A stretch of DNA of 64,000 bases from positions 682,001 through 746,000 of the forward strand of contig CP065008.1 in NCBI GenBank assembly GCA_016699735.1, written 5' to 3'. The translations under genes and the position numbers were made by a program. This document shows, piece after piece, positions 54,549 through 63,429 of the stretch (positions are counted from its first letter, which is position 1; the number at the start of each line of letters is the position of its first letter). Source of the stretch: Alphaproteobacteria bacterium (GTDB lineage: Bacteria; Pseudomonadota; Alphaproteobacteria; Micavibrionales; Micavibrionaceae). The notes under the pieces are model-generated. The model was not told where the DNA came from. It worked only from the letters and a program-made list of their open reading frames with translations, and ran no database searches.

Positions 54549-56099
54549 ATGGCCGAAAACCAGCACGATGACACCGATCTGGTCCGCAACATGGCGCAGG
54601 CCGCCGTTCTTGTGGCCGGGGATATCATGCTCGACCGCTTCGTCTACGGCCACGTAGACCGCATATCCCCGGAAAGCCCGGTACCGATCCTCACCATTGA
54701 CCGCGAAAACATAATGCTCGGCGGCGCGGGTAACACGCTCTCGAACCTGATTCACCTTAAATGCCGGGGAAAAATCCTCTCCATCGTCGGCGACGACGAG
54801 GCCGGACGGCAGGTTTGCGACAAGGCCGAACACTATGGCATAGACACAACAGGCCTCCTGACGCTCACCGACCGCCCGACCATCGTCAAGACGCGCTTTC
54901 TGGCGGGACACCAGCAGCTTCTCCGCACGGATTTTGAGCGGGTCAGGGAGATTTCAAACGAGACCGAGCAGGACTTGCTCCGGGCCGCCGATAAGATTCT
55001 CCCCACTGTCAACGCCCTGATCCTCTCCGATTACGGCAAGGGTCTGCTGACGCCCTCCCTGATAAAAGGTCTGATCGACCGCGCCAAAAAATACCGCATC
55101 CCCGTTTTGGTCGATCCCAAGGGCGCGGATTACTCGAAATATGCCGGAGCCGATGTCGTCACCCCCAACCGCAAGGAACTCTCCCTGGCCACCGGCGGCC
55201 GCACGGTCGATGACGACGAGCAGGTCACGCAGGCGGCGGAGGACATCATCAAACGCTGCAAGATCAAGACGGTTGTCGCCACCCGTTCAAGGGACGGTAT
55301 GAGCGTGATCGGCAAGGACGGCGCCGTTCATATCCGCAGCGCCACTGACATAGAGGTCTTCGACGTCTCCGGCGCGGGCGACACGGTGATCGCCACCATC
55401 GCCGCTTGTCTCGCCGCCGGGGCGGACATCGTTCAGGCCGCGGCGCTCGCCAACCTCGCCGGATCGATCGTTGTCTCCAAGGTCGGCACGGCCCCCATAA
55501 GGGCGGAGGAATTGATCGAAGCCCTCGAGAATATCGATATGCACGGGCAGGATCTGGCGTCCTTCTCCGCCCGCGCCAGCGTTCAGGACCGCACCCGCGA
55601 GGCGCCCGTCGCCCGCACATGGGAGGAGGCGAAGGAGAATATCGAACGCTGGAAGGCGAGGGGGCTTTCTGTCGGCTTTACAAATGGATGTTTCGACATC
55701 ATCCACCCCGGCCATGTGAAATATCTCAACGCCGCCCGCCATCGCTGCGACCGCCTCGTGGTCGCCCTCAACGTCGATTCATCGGTCAAATTTTTGAAGG
55801 GCGAGGGCCGGCCTGTGCATGATGAGCAATCCCGCGCCGCCGTTCTGGCCGCGCTCGGTGCCGTCGATCTTGTGGTGCTGTTCGGCGCAAAGGAAAAGGG
55901 GCAGGACAACACCGCCACCGCCCTGATTAACGTCCTCCAGCCGGACCTGTATTTCAAGGGCGGCGATTACACGGCGGATCAGATCCCTGAGGCTCCGGCA
56001 GTCATCGCCTACGGCGGGCAGGTCGAGATTCTGGATATATCGGAGGGCCACAGCACCACAGCCTCGATCAAAAAAATCAAGGCGGGAAAGGCAGCATAA
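54549..56099 (+). CDS. hldE: Bifunctional heptose-7-phosphate kinase/heptose-1-phosphate adenylyltransferase
   Basis: The protein is 516 aa. The N-terminal ribokinase-type kinase (~1-330) carries LGGAGNTLSNL and SGAGDTVIATI. The C-terminal nucleotidyltransferase has NGCFDIIHPGHVKYL. HldE makes ADP-heptose precursors for the LPS inner core. The length is normal for the bifunctional form. It has an AGGAT ribosome site 6 bp upstream and stands alone. Confidence 0.93.
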   Translation: MAENQHDDTDLVRNMAQAAVLVAGDIMLDRFVYGHVDRISPESPVPILTIDRENIMLGGAGNTLSNLIHLKCRGKILSIVGDDEAGRQVCDKAEHYGIDTTGLLTLTDRPTIVKTRFLAGHQQLLRTDFERVREISNETEQDLLRAADKILPTVNALILSDYGKGLLTPSLIKGLIDRAKKYRIPVLVDPKGADYSKYAGADVVTPNRKELSLATGGRTVDDDEQVTQAAEDIIKRCKIKTVVATRSRDGMSVIGKDGAVHIRSATDIEVFDVSGAGDTVIATIAACLAAGADIVQAAALANLAGSIVVSKVGTAPIRAEELIEALENIDMHGQDLASFSARASVQDRTREAPVARTWEEAKENIERWKARGLSVGFTNGCFDIIHPGHVKYLNAARHRCDRLVVALNVDSSVKFLKGEGRPVHDEQSRAAVLAALGAVDLVVLFGAKEKGQDNTATALINVLQPDLYFKGGDYTADQIPEAPAVIAYGGQVEILDISEGHSTTASIKKIKAGKAA

Positions 56100-56165
56100 T
56101 GCATTTAGCAGCCATCCCAAATCGAATCCATCGTCAGAAGGGCATTTAAGAGCTTTTTATCCATC

Positions 56166-56870
56166 TCAATTCCTTTTCGTTTTGAAATTCCCGCTGTGCA
56201 GGCTTAGCGGTGCATTCCTTGAAGTCATACCTCCATGCAGGTAATGCCCTTTGAGTGAATTCAGCCAAGGCAGCCAGGTATCAATAACTCCTTCGGTCAC
56301 AGGATCGTTAGTCCTTTCAATCGTGATGGCCTTGAGAGATACGCCGTCGCCAAATATGTCTTTCATATTGTCTGTGTTGACGGACAAGATCGTTTTCGGG
56401 TTATTGATATCGGTGAAGGCGACCAAGCCGTACGTAGTCGCTTTCAACTCCGCCTTCTCACCGACTTTCAGGCGGTTGTAAAACTCGATTTGCTTCATGA
56501 CGTCATTGTCAGAAGAAGGAAAGGCATCAAAGAACTCTTGATAACTGTTCCAATAGATAAGGCGAAACAGAACGCCGCGTTGCCCCAGATCGACAACGAC
56601 AGCTTCTCCTGAGACCTGAAATTTCATCGCGGGCGCATCTGGATTGAGCGCCATCGGGTTATAGGCACTAACTTGCCTGACAACGCTTCCGGTCTTCGTT
56701 CCTTCAGGCGTCTCCACCGAAACCGTGATCCGGTAATTCCAATGGGACGAAAACAGATATTCGTTGCCGACAAACAGACCGCATACGAACAACACAACAA
56801 GAGCGATCCAAAACCGCAAAAGACTCTCCCACACACCAAACAGCGTCTGAACAAACTCGAATGGTATCAC
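56166..56870 (-). CDS. Membrane-anchored protein, function unknown
   Basis: This 234-aa protein has one N-terminal membrane helix (LLRFWIALVVLFVCGLFVGNEYLF) and a mostly beta extracytoplasmic region (NYRITVSVETPEGTKTGSVV; VVVDLGQRGVLFRLIYW). No family recognised. The short TGA-ended C-terminus is polar. Confidence 0.55.
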   Translation of the reverse strand: MIPFEFVQTLFGVWESLLRFWIALVVLFVCGLFVGNEYLFSSHWNYRITVSVETPEGTKTGSVVRQVSAYNPMALNPDAPAMKFQVSGEAVVVDLGQRGVLFRLIYWNSYQEFFDAFPSSDNDVMKQIEFYNRLKVGEKAELKATTYGLVAFTDINNPKTILSVNTDNMKDIFGDGVSLKAITIERTNDPVTEGVIDTWLPWLNSLKGHYLHGGMTSRNAPLSLHSGNFKTKRN

Positions 56871-56979
56871 ATATCCAGCCGGGGATAATCTCTCCTTTTC
56901 CCGATCAAACTCTTGACTCCTATCTCATAAATGCGAATAATTATCAATCGCAATTAACCCTGCAAAAAGGGAGGAAACA

Positions 56980-57216
56980 ATGCTCAGGGATTTTTGGCTT
57001 CTGGAAACCTATTTTGGCCCAACCGACGCCGCGCAAACGGTGGAGGAGGTGGTCAAACGCTACGGCGCTGAGCGTTTCCGGGACGCGCTTCAGGCCGGAC
57101 ATATCACATTACGCTCGGTCTTCCTGCAGCCGCACGGGGGCCGCACACTCTGCGCCCTCTCCGAAAAGGGACGGCAGACGGTAAAAGCCCCGCGCCCCGA
57201 AGACCAGCCTGTTTAA
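56980..57216 (+). CDS. Small conserved-looking protein, function unknown
   Basis: This 78-aa protein begins MLRDFWLLETYFGPTDAAQ. The GGGAGG ribosome site 5 bp upstream makes the start convincing. It has the look of a short winged-helix-like protein (VEEVVKRYGAERFRDALQAG; RTLCALSEKGRQTV). No known family. It may regulate the lipoprotein genes downstream, but no evidence ties them. Confidence 0.55.
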   Translation: MLRDFWLLETYFGPTDAAQTVEEVVKRYGAERFRDALQAGHITLRSVFLQPHGGRTLCALSEKGRQTVKAPRPEDQPV

Positions 57217-57316
57217 AACTCCCCGCACCCGCCGCAAAACCTCTGGCCCCGCCTGAATCAAGCTGTTAAGATTCGCCCGGTAAAACTCCTCTGGCGTGTT
57301 CACACAAGGCTGTCCC

Positions 57317-57970
57317 ATGCGTTATTCCAGCACTCTATCCGCCCTCGCTTTCGCCCTCGTTCTTGCGGGCTGCGGCAAAACCAGCCTCATCGGCCGGGGC
57401 TACAGCTCCTTCAAGGAACCCTATAAATCCGAGGCCGGATTGAAGGCCGCCCCCATCGGCTACCGTTACAGCGCCGCCTATAACGAGCAGGTCGTGAACG
57501 ATATGCGCTTCGCCGCCAAGGATCTGGTGTCGCAGATGGAAACCGGACACGCCGTCGATGTCGAGAGAATCTACCTCACCCCCGGTGGCCCGTCCGCCTT
57601 TTATACCGCCTTCGACCACGTCCTGCGCGATGAACTGACCTACCGCGGTTATGAACTGGTCACGGTGCCCGAGTCGGGCGCTCTGCCGGTGACCGTGGCG
57701 GCCTCTGAAACAAACGGCGAAAATGAAAAGGGCGCGAAAGCCTCCGCCTACCGCGAACTGGATGTCGCACTCGTCAACGCCGAAAAAACGCTGGCCCGTG
57801 GCACCTATATCCTCCCGGCCTATGGTTTCACGCGCAGCACGGCCTCTCTGCCGGAAACCGTAAGGGATGAATCGGAAGACGCATCCGCCCCCGTTCCGAT
57901 CGCCGAAGTCAGCGCCGAGCCGCTCGCCGAACTTCCCGAGGCGGCGGTCTATTCAGGCGCCAAAAAATAA
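57317..57970 (+). CDS. Exported lipoprotein, function unknown
   Basis: This 217-aa protein has a lipoprotein signal with lipobox LAGC at Cys19. The mature region has IYLTPGGPSAFYTAFDHVLRD followed by a strand-rich part. ATG at 57317 gives the proper signal. It is 6 bp ahead of the FlgO-like lipoprotein on the same strand, so probably co-transcribed. Function is unknown. Confidence 0.65.
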   Translation: MRYSSTLSALAFALVLAGCGKTSLIGRGYSSFKEPYKSEAGLKAAPIGYRYSAAYNEQVVNDMRFAAKDLVSQMETGHAVDVERIYLTPGGPSAFYTAFDHVLRDELTYRGYELVTVPESGALPVTVAASETNGENEKGAKASAYRELDVALVNAEKTLARGTYILPAYGFTRSTASLPETVRDESEDASAPVPIAEVSAEPLAELPEAAVYSGAKK

Positions 57971-57976
57971 TCGGCC

Positions 57977-58585
57977 ATGAAAGAGCAGGGCGCAAAGGCG
58001 GGAATGGGCAGGAGGAAAACCCTTCTGGCTTTTGCGCTTCTGACCTCGTGCTTAAACCTGTCCGCCTGCGGCCTCAGCAATTTTGAGGTGGTGACGGGCG
58101 CAATATCAGCCGCGACTCAAGGCATCTTCAGCGACCCGAAGGTCAATCTGCGTGAAAAGAACTACGCCGCCGCCGACTACCTGCTCCAGCAAAGCGGTAA
58201 CTATCTCAACCGAACAGGCACCATTCTGGCCAAGCCATTGGTCGAGGCGGATAACCCCGCCGCACCCTCGCCGTTGGGGCGTAGAATCTCTTCGGACGTG
58301 GGCGCCCGTCTGGCCGAACTCGGATACACCGTGAACCTGTCGGACGTTGCCAGCCGCTCCGACCAGAAGTTTTACAAGGCGCAGCAATCCGTCCCGGAAT
58401 TCCTTCTGACCGGAGCCACCCTGAAGAAAAAGGAAAAGATTGAGGTCTCCCTGCGCCTCGTCGAGGCCGCTTCGCAGCGGATCATTTCCTCCTTCGATTA
58501 CACCATGCCCTACGACAGCGAACTGCGAAAACTCTCCGAGTCCGACACGCAGATTTTCCGCACCGGGCATCCTCATCCGCATTAA
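57977..58585 (+). CDS. FlgO-like outer-membrane lipoprotein
   Basis: This 202-aa protein has a signal ending in the lipobox LSAC. The mature part (NYAAADYLLQQSGNYL; SPLGRRISSDVGARLAELGYTV) follows the FlgO domain pattern, found in an outer-membrane ring associated with flagella or related envelope structures. No flagellar genes are in the window. It is paired with the preceding lipoprotein. Confidence 0.65.
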   Translation: MKEQGAKAGMGRRKTLLAFALLTSCLNLSACGLSNFEVVTGAISAATQGIFSDPKVNLREKNYAAADYLLQQSGNYLNRTGTILAKPLVEADNPAAPSPLGRRISSDVGARLAELGYTVNLSDVASRSDQKFYKAQQSVPEFLLTGATLKKKEKIEVSLRLVEAASQRIISSFDYTMPYDSELRKLSESDTQIFRTGHPHPH

Positions 58586-58589
58586 AATC

Positions 58590-60071
58590 TCAGGGATTAT
58601 CCGGCGGGATCGGGATGCACTCCTCCAGATAGGTACACGCTTTGGCTGCGCTTTCGTGCGTATAGCCTGACAGCCGCCCCCGGTAAACCCACCCCTCGGG
58701 CGTTTTCAGGGGCGCTACGATGACCCGGGCGCTGCGTAAATCCTGCGGAAGTTTGCTCAGGCTTGTCGCCAGGGCTTTATCTGTGCGCTCCCGGGTGCTG
58801 AAAGCGCCGATCTGAATCGACCAGTCGGACTGGGAAAGTTGGAGTGCCGTTTCCCGCACCTGCGCGGTAATATCGTTAGGTTTCGCAGAAGGCACAGGCT
58901 CACCCCTGCTCATGAGGGGACTGCCGAAAACATCGTCGGGAATGGACGCTCCGGTGAGTGCCGACACCGCAATCAATCCCGTCTCAAGCCTTTTGCGGAC
59001 AGTAGGGTCGGCATCGCCTTCGCCCATGATCCGGCCAAGGCTGCCACCCGGGGCATCCAGCGCTGCCCAGCGGTCGATGGCCTGCGGCGAGGAGCTTTGC
59101 AGCAAATCCTCAATCCCGTTGGCAGCAGGCGCTTCTCCGGTCTCCGCAATATGATAAGAAACTTCAGGCTTGCGGAGAGGTTTCGGGGTATCGGGACGGG
59201 CAATGCGGAGCTTCTGAGCCTTGACGAACCCTTCATTCAGTAACTCTTCCATTTTCAGGTTGCGGGCCTTGGCATTCCGCCCCCCGAAAACCACGCCGAT
59301 CAGTCGCCGCTCACCGCGTACCGCCGACGCGACAAGATTATAGCCCGAGGCCTGAATATATCCGGTTTTCAGCCCGTCCATACCGGGATAGGTATCCATC
59401 AGTCGGTTGTGGTTTTTGTAGGTTTTCCCGAGGTAGGTAAAGCTCTTCTTGGAAAAATATTTATAATACCGTGGATAGTCATAAATCAGGATATGCGCCA
59501 GCTTGGCCATATCCGCGGCAGAAGTGATCTGCCCGGGGTCGTGCAGGCCTGAGGCGTTCTTGAAAACTGTCCGCGTCATACCCCGCTTTTGCGCGGTCCG
59601 CGTCATCATGCGGGCAAAATTGCTCTCGGTCTTGCCCAGATGTTCGGCCACGGCCACGGCGATATCATTGGCGGATTTGGTCACCAGCGCGTAGATCGCG
59701 TCCTCGACGCGGATAGTGGCGCCGGGTTTAAGGCCGATCTTGCTCGGCACCATGCTGGCCGCCCGGTCCGAAATACGGATCCGGTCGTTAAGCCGCAGCC
59801 GGCCCTTGTCCAAAGCTTCGAACAGCATCATCAGAGTCATCATTTTGGTCAGGGAAGCCGGATGGACCGTGCTGTGCGCGTTCGATTGGTGAAGAATAAC
59901 CCCGCTTTCGGCGTCAATCACCAGGGATGTATAGCGTGGCTTTGAGGCGGCTTCTGCCGTAAAAGAGCAAAAAAACAGAAAGGCAAACGCCAGCACCGGG
60001 AAAAACGCCCGGTGAACCGCAAGCTTTCCAAAAAAACCTTGCGCCCTAGTGTTAACCATTTGTTTTGGCAT
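58590..60071 (-). CDS. dacA: D-alanyl-D-alanine carboxypeptidase with SPOR domain
   Basis: The protein is 493 aa. A signal peptide (FFPVLAFAFLFFCSFTAEA) is followed by the PBP5/6 penicillin-binding fold: SLTKMMTL (SxxK), KSANDIAV (SxN) and MDGLKTGYI (KTG). The C-terminal ~80 residues are a SPOR domain (SDWSIQIGAFSTRERTDKAL) that targets denuded septal peptidoglycan. It trims D-Ala from stem peptides. ATG at 60071 is used; ATG at 60059 or TTG at 60083 are close alternatives. Confidence 0.88.
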   Translation of the reverse strand: MPKQMVNTRAQGFFGKLAVHRAFFPVLAFAFLFFCSFTAEAASKPRYTSLVIDAESGVILHQSNAHSTVHPASLTKMMTLMMLFEALDKGRLRLNDRIRISDRAASMVPSKIGLKPGATIRVEDAIYALVTKSANDIAVAVAEHLGKTESNFARMMTRTAQKRGMTRTVFKNASGLHDPGQITSAADMAKLAHILIYDYPRYYKYFSKKSFTYLGKTYKNHNRLMDTYPGMDGLKTGYIQASGYNLVASAVRGERRLIGVVFGGRNAKARNLKMEELLNEGFVKAQKLRIARPDTPKPLRKPEVSYHIAETGEAPAANGIEDLLQSSSPQAIDRWAALDAPGGSLGRIMGEGDADPTVRKRLETGLIAVSALTGASIPDDVFGSPLMSRGEPVPSAKPNDITAQVRETALQLSQSDWSIQIGAFSTRERTDKALATSLSKLPQDLRSARVIVAPLKTPEGWVYRGRLSGYTHESAAKACTYLEECIPIPPDNP

Positions 60072-60083
60072 GAGAAAATCCAA

Positions 60084-60378
60084 GAAAAACCAAAAACCAA
60101 AGCGAACAGAAGTATGATCGCTTCAAGCAACGCTGACCTCCGAAAATTATAGCTCAGCCTAAGGAATCTGTCTAGAAAACCGTTTTTTGTGCATCGCACA
60201 AAAATCTCTTGACTTAACAACCCGCCCAGTGTTAAACCTTCCCCAGTTGTGCGATGCAATAGGATGTGGTAAGCATAGAACGTAATTTATACCCCTCTCA
60301 GGCATCCGCCGTAACCAAAATCTCTGTGTAAACTGACAATCGTGTAAAACGCTTTCACACACCCCTCGGGAGGTGCAA
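60084..60378. promoter_or_regulatory. Divergent intergenic region of dacA and phasin
   Basis: No gene. It carries the divergent promoters, but I cannot place boxes with confidence. Confidence 0.35.
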
Positions 60379-61053
60379 ATGACGGAAGACAGTAAGTCCG
60401 CAAACAATAACGGGTCTGGAAATCAGGCCTCCGCAGCGAAGCCGAAGCTTTCAGCGAACGTAAGTGTTCTGAAAGCCAAGCCGAAGGCGGAAAGCCTGAA
60501 AAATGAAGCTAAACCCAGGGCGGAGGCAAAAATTGCAGTAAAAAAGACTGACAAGGCAACCGTCGCTAAACAGGAAGGCAAAAAGAACATAGAGCAAGGT
60601 TCAGAGGACACGGCAAAGAAATTTTCAACCAATACCATTAAGGAGAAGACAATGGCAAAAAGCACCAACAACTCAAACAGCAACATCAACGTTCCTTTTG
60701 ACAGTTTCGCCAAGGAAGCCGCGGAAATCAGCCGCGACTATTCCGAGGCCTGTGTCAAATCCGGCACCATCTTCATGAAGGGCATGGAAGACTTCGTCGG
60801 CGTAGTCATGGCGCTCGCGCAAAGCTCTGCCGAAAAGCAGGCCCAGTTCATCAAGGAAGCGATGAGCAGCAAGACCATCAACGAGTTCGCGGAAGTGCAG
60901 AACAAGATCGCTCAGGCGAACTTTGACGACTTCATGGCTGGCGCCACCAAGCTCACGGAAATCAGCACCAAGCTGATCACCGAAAGCGCGGAGCCTGTCA
61001 ACGCCCAGATCGGCAAGGCGATCAAGAAAGCCTCCCAGTCTTTGGCCGCCTAG
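60379..61053 (+). CDS. Phasin-family protein with Lys/Ala-rich N-terminal extension
   Basis: The protein is 224 aa. The C-terminal ~130 residues are a helical phasin domain (DSFAKEAAEISRDYSEAC; FAEVQNKIAQANFDDFMAGATKL, over two stretches) that would coat polyhydroxyalkanoate granules. The first 90 residues are Lys/Ala-rich and low complexity, like histone H1/PhaF tails. The first start has GGGAGG 5 bp upstream. An internal ATG at 60652 has its own AAGGAG 6 bp upstream and would give the bare 133-aa phasin, so two products are possible. Confidence 0.8.
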   Translation: MTEDSKSANNNGSGNQASAAKPKLSANVSVLKAKPKAESLKNEAKPRAEAKIAVKKTDKATVAKQEGKKNIEQGSEDTAKKFSTNTIKEKTMAKSTNNSNSNINVPFDSFAKEAAEISRDYSEACVKSGTIFMKGMEDFVGVVMALAQSSAEKQAQFIKEAMSSKTINEFAEVQNKIAQANFDDFMAGATKLTEISTKLITESAEPVNAQIGKAIKKASQSLAA

Positions 61054-61081
61054 GCTTTTAAGGCTTCGAATCAATTCCAAA

Positions 61082-61109
61082 AGCCCCGCTCTAAGCGGGG
61101 CTTTTTTTT
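61082..61109 (+). terminator. Intrinsic terminator after the phasin gene
   Basis: AGCCCCGCT and AGCGGGGCT form a 9-bp stem with a 3-nt loop, followed by eight T. Confidence 0.92.
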
Positions 61110-61132
61110 AACGAAAGAATTGAAGAAAAATT

Positions 61133-63268
61133 TTAGACCGCGATCAACGTCCCGCCGGAAAGCAGATCGGCCTCATCGGTCAGCCCCGTGACATTCAGAA
61201 GCACGGAAACCGTAAGATACGAATTGCCGCCACCGTTCTGATCGACCGCCAGAACGCTGTTGGAGCCGCTATCGGTAATCCGCACAAAATCGTCTATGGA
61301 GTCGCTCAGGGGATCAAAACCGCTCAGAAGGTCAGAAATATCGATCTTGTCGCCTTGAGCGAGATTAAAATCAAGAATTCGGTCCACAGGCCCGCCGCCC
61401 CCGATATCTTGCAGGACAAAAAGGTCAGAGCCATTCCCGCCATGAAGTTGGTCGTAACCGTATCCGGCATACAACGTATCGCTTCCGTTCTCACCGCGCA
61501 GGTAATTATTGCCTGCATCCCCGCGCAGGGAATCATTATGGCTCGAACCCGTCACCGCCTCAATGTTGAAAAGCTGGTCGCCCTGGGCATCGCCGCCCGT
61601 ATGGACATTCGTTTCAAGATTGATATGAACGGCCGAACTCGACCGGGTATAGCGGGCATAATCGAACCCGGCCCCCCCGTCGATAGTATCGCCCCCGCCA
61701 TCGCCCTCAAGAATATCGTTTCCGGCAAGGCCAGTAAGGATATTCTTCTGATTACCGCCATAGAGAGTATCGCGCTTGCTGGCCTCATCCGAGCCTGTGA
61801 CGTTCTCGATGGAGACCAGCGTGTCACCCTCGGCAAACCCGCCCGACGCCGTGCCTTTGAGCAGATCGACTTTCACCTCGATGGGGGAATTGCTGTAATC
61901 TACGGTATCGTTGCCGTCGCCGCCGTCGAAAATCTCCGCCGCCGAAGTGCCCGTGAAAACATCGTCTGTGACGATACCGAAAGACAAAAGCTCATCCAGC
62001 GTCATCGCCGCATACCCGGCGAACGAGAAAAATTCGATCAGATCGATATCGTTAAAAGTAATCCGGTTCACGCTGGACAACAGCGTCAGAATATCTCCTG
62101 TAACCGTCACATCGCCGGGATCCCAGACCGCATCGAAGGACACCGTGTCGATCCCGGTTGCTTCCGTGACGGCATCCTGCCCGCTCGTGAAGATGTAGGT
62201 ATCGTTACCGGCTTGCCCGTAATAATTGTCGTCGCCGCCGCCGCCTGTAAGCACGTTGTTAGCGGAGTTCCCGTAAAGGGAATCATCGCCGCCTCCGGTC
62301 ACGGCCTTTTCGATCTGTGTGCCATAGGCAATCGCCAGCGTATTCGTATCGCCGATGGAACTGAACCCGCCTTCCTCAAGATGGATAATGACATCAGCGC
62401 TCACGCTGCTGGTGTTGATCGTATCCGCCCCTCCGGCATCCCACAGCGTCTGCGGGGAATCATCGGAAATATTATAGAGAGTGTCTCCGGTGTTATAAGC
62501 CGTATTCGCACCATAGATTTCTTGCAACGCCGCGATATCGTAAAGCATATAGCTCTCGGCATATTGCGAGGAACCCCATGTTGACCAGTCATAGGCCATG
62601 ACGGTGAATTGCTCGGTATTCTCCGCACCCGTAAGTCCGGCGGTAAAGGAGTGCTGCAAGCCAAGGGCGTGTCCCGTTTCATGCATCAGCGTAAAGAACC
62701 CATAGGTTCCAACCGTGACGTTCTGAGTCGCGGAGGCGTATTTGATATTCGTCCAGACATCGCCGCTGAAATTCCCCTGATCGGGATAATAAGCCCACGC
62801 GCCGGGATCGGAATTGGTGCTGGTCAGCCACGCCTGCCCATACGTGATATCGCCGACCCCGCTGACCTCGCTGAAAGTAACATTCGCAAAGCTTTCGATG
62901 GAATCAAGGATATCCCGCACCGCCTCTTTCATAGCATTGGTGAAAGGCTGGAAGTTTGTGCGTTCCTGCGCGTTCGAAGCGTAATAGGAGGGTACTGCAT
63001 TCAGAAAGCTGTAGCTCACATTGGCCGCAACGCCTCCGCCCGGACCCCATTCATTCCCGCTGAGAAGCTCACCCGCATTGTTCAGGCCGATCGATGGCGG
63101 GGTCACCGTACCCCCGCCGCCCGGAAGAACCGCAAGATCGAAAAACGGGGTGCCATCCTGATGAACGGTACCCGAATCGTTTTGACAGACGGGGCAGCCG
63201 CATCCGCGGGGAATATCTGTGGAAAGTATCGTAGACAGCTCAGTTACGCGGGTTCCATTAACAGTCAT
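61133..63268 (-). CDS. Serralysin-like RTX metalloprotease, type I secreted
   Basis: This 711-aa protein lacks an N-terminal signal. The peptidase M10/serralysin zinc site is HETGHALGLQH (His196, His200, His206) with Met-turn VMAYDWS. From ~residue 330 there are RTX calcium repeats (GGGDDSLYGNSANNVLTGGGG; GGDGNDTVDYS) in several blocks. The C-terminus (LDFNLAQGDKIDISDLLSGF) is a type I secretion target of the VC_A0849 type. An extra Cys cluster, PRGCGCPVC at 20-28, is unusual. Likely exported by an ABC/HlyD/TolC system encoded elsewhere. Confidence 0.85.
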   Translation of the reverse strand: MTVNGTRVTELSTILSTDIPRGCGCPVCQNDSGTVHQDGTPFFDLAVLPGGGGTVTPPSIGLNNAGELLSGNEWGPGGGVAANVSYSFLNAVPSYYASNAQERTNFQPFTNAMKEAVRDILDSIESFANVTFSEVSGVGDITYGQAWLTSTNSDPGAWAYYPDQGNFSGDVWTNIKYASATQNVTVGTYGFFTLMHETGHALGLQHSFTAGLTGAENTEQFTVMAYDWSTWGSSQYAESYMLYDIAALQEIYGANTAYNTGDTLYNISDDSPQTLWDAGGADTINTSSVSADVIIHLEEGGFSSIGDTNTLAIAYGTQIEKAVTGGGDDSLYGNSANNVLTGGGGDDNYYGQAGNDTYIFTSGQDAVTEATGIDTVSFDAVWDPGDVTVTGDILTLLSSVNRITFNDIDLIEFFSFAGYAAMTLDELLSFGIVTDDVFTGTSAAEIFDGGDGNDTVDYSNSPIEVKVDLLKGTASGGFAEGDTLVSIENVTGSDEASKRDTLYGGNQKNILTGLAGNDILEGDGGGDTIDGGAGFDYARYTRSSSAVHINLETNVHTGGDAQGDQLFNIEAVTGSSHNDSLRGDAGNNYLRGENGSDTLYAGYGYDQLHGGNGSDLFVLQDIGGGGPVDRILDFNLAQGDKIDISDLLSGFDPLSDSIDDFVRITDSGSNSVLAVDQNGGGNSYLTVSVLLNVTGLTDEADLLSGGTLIAV

Positions 63269-63429
63269 AACGAAGGACTCCCTCGGAAAATAAAATAAAA
63301 AATAAAATTGAGTCCCTCATAATGCAATATCGGGGCCACAGTTCAACAACAAAAGAAGACAAGAGGACTCTTAACGCCGACGCAGGATAGTATTTGCCCC
63401 CGGAAGGGCTTTTGCCTATAAGAAACAGC

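Noticed and set aside
61355..62584. 409-codon frame on the plus strand over the RTX protease
   Set aside because: Antisense to the calcium-repeat region; its length follows from the repeat composition.
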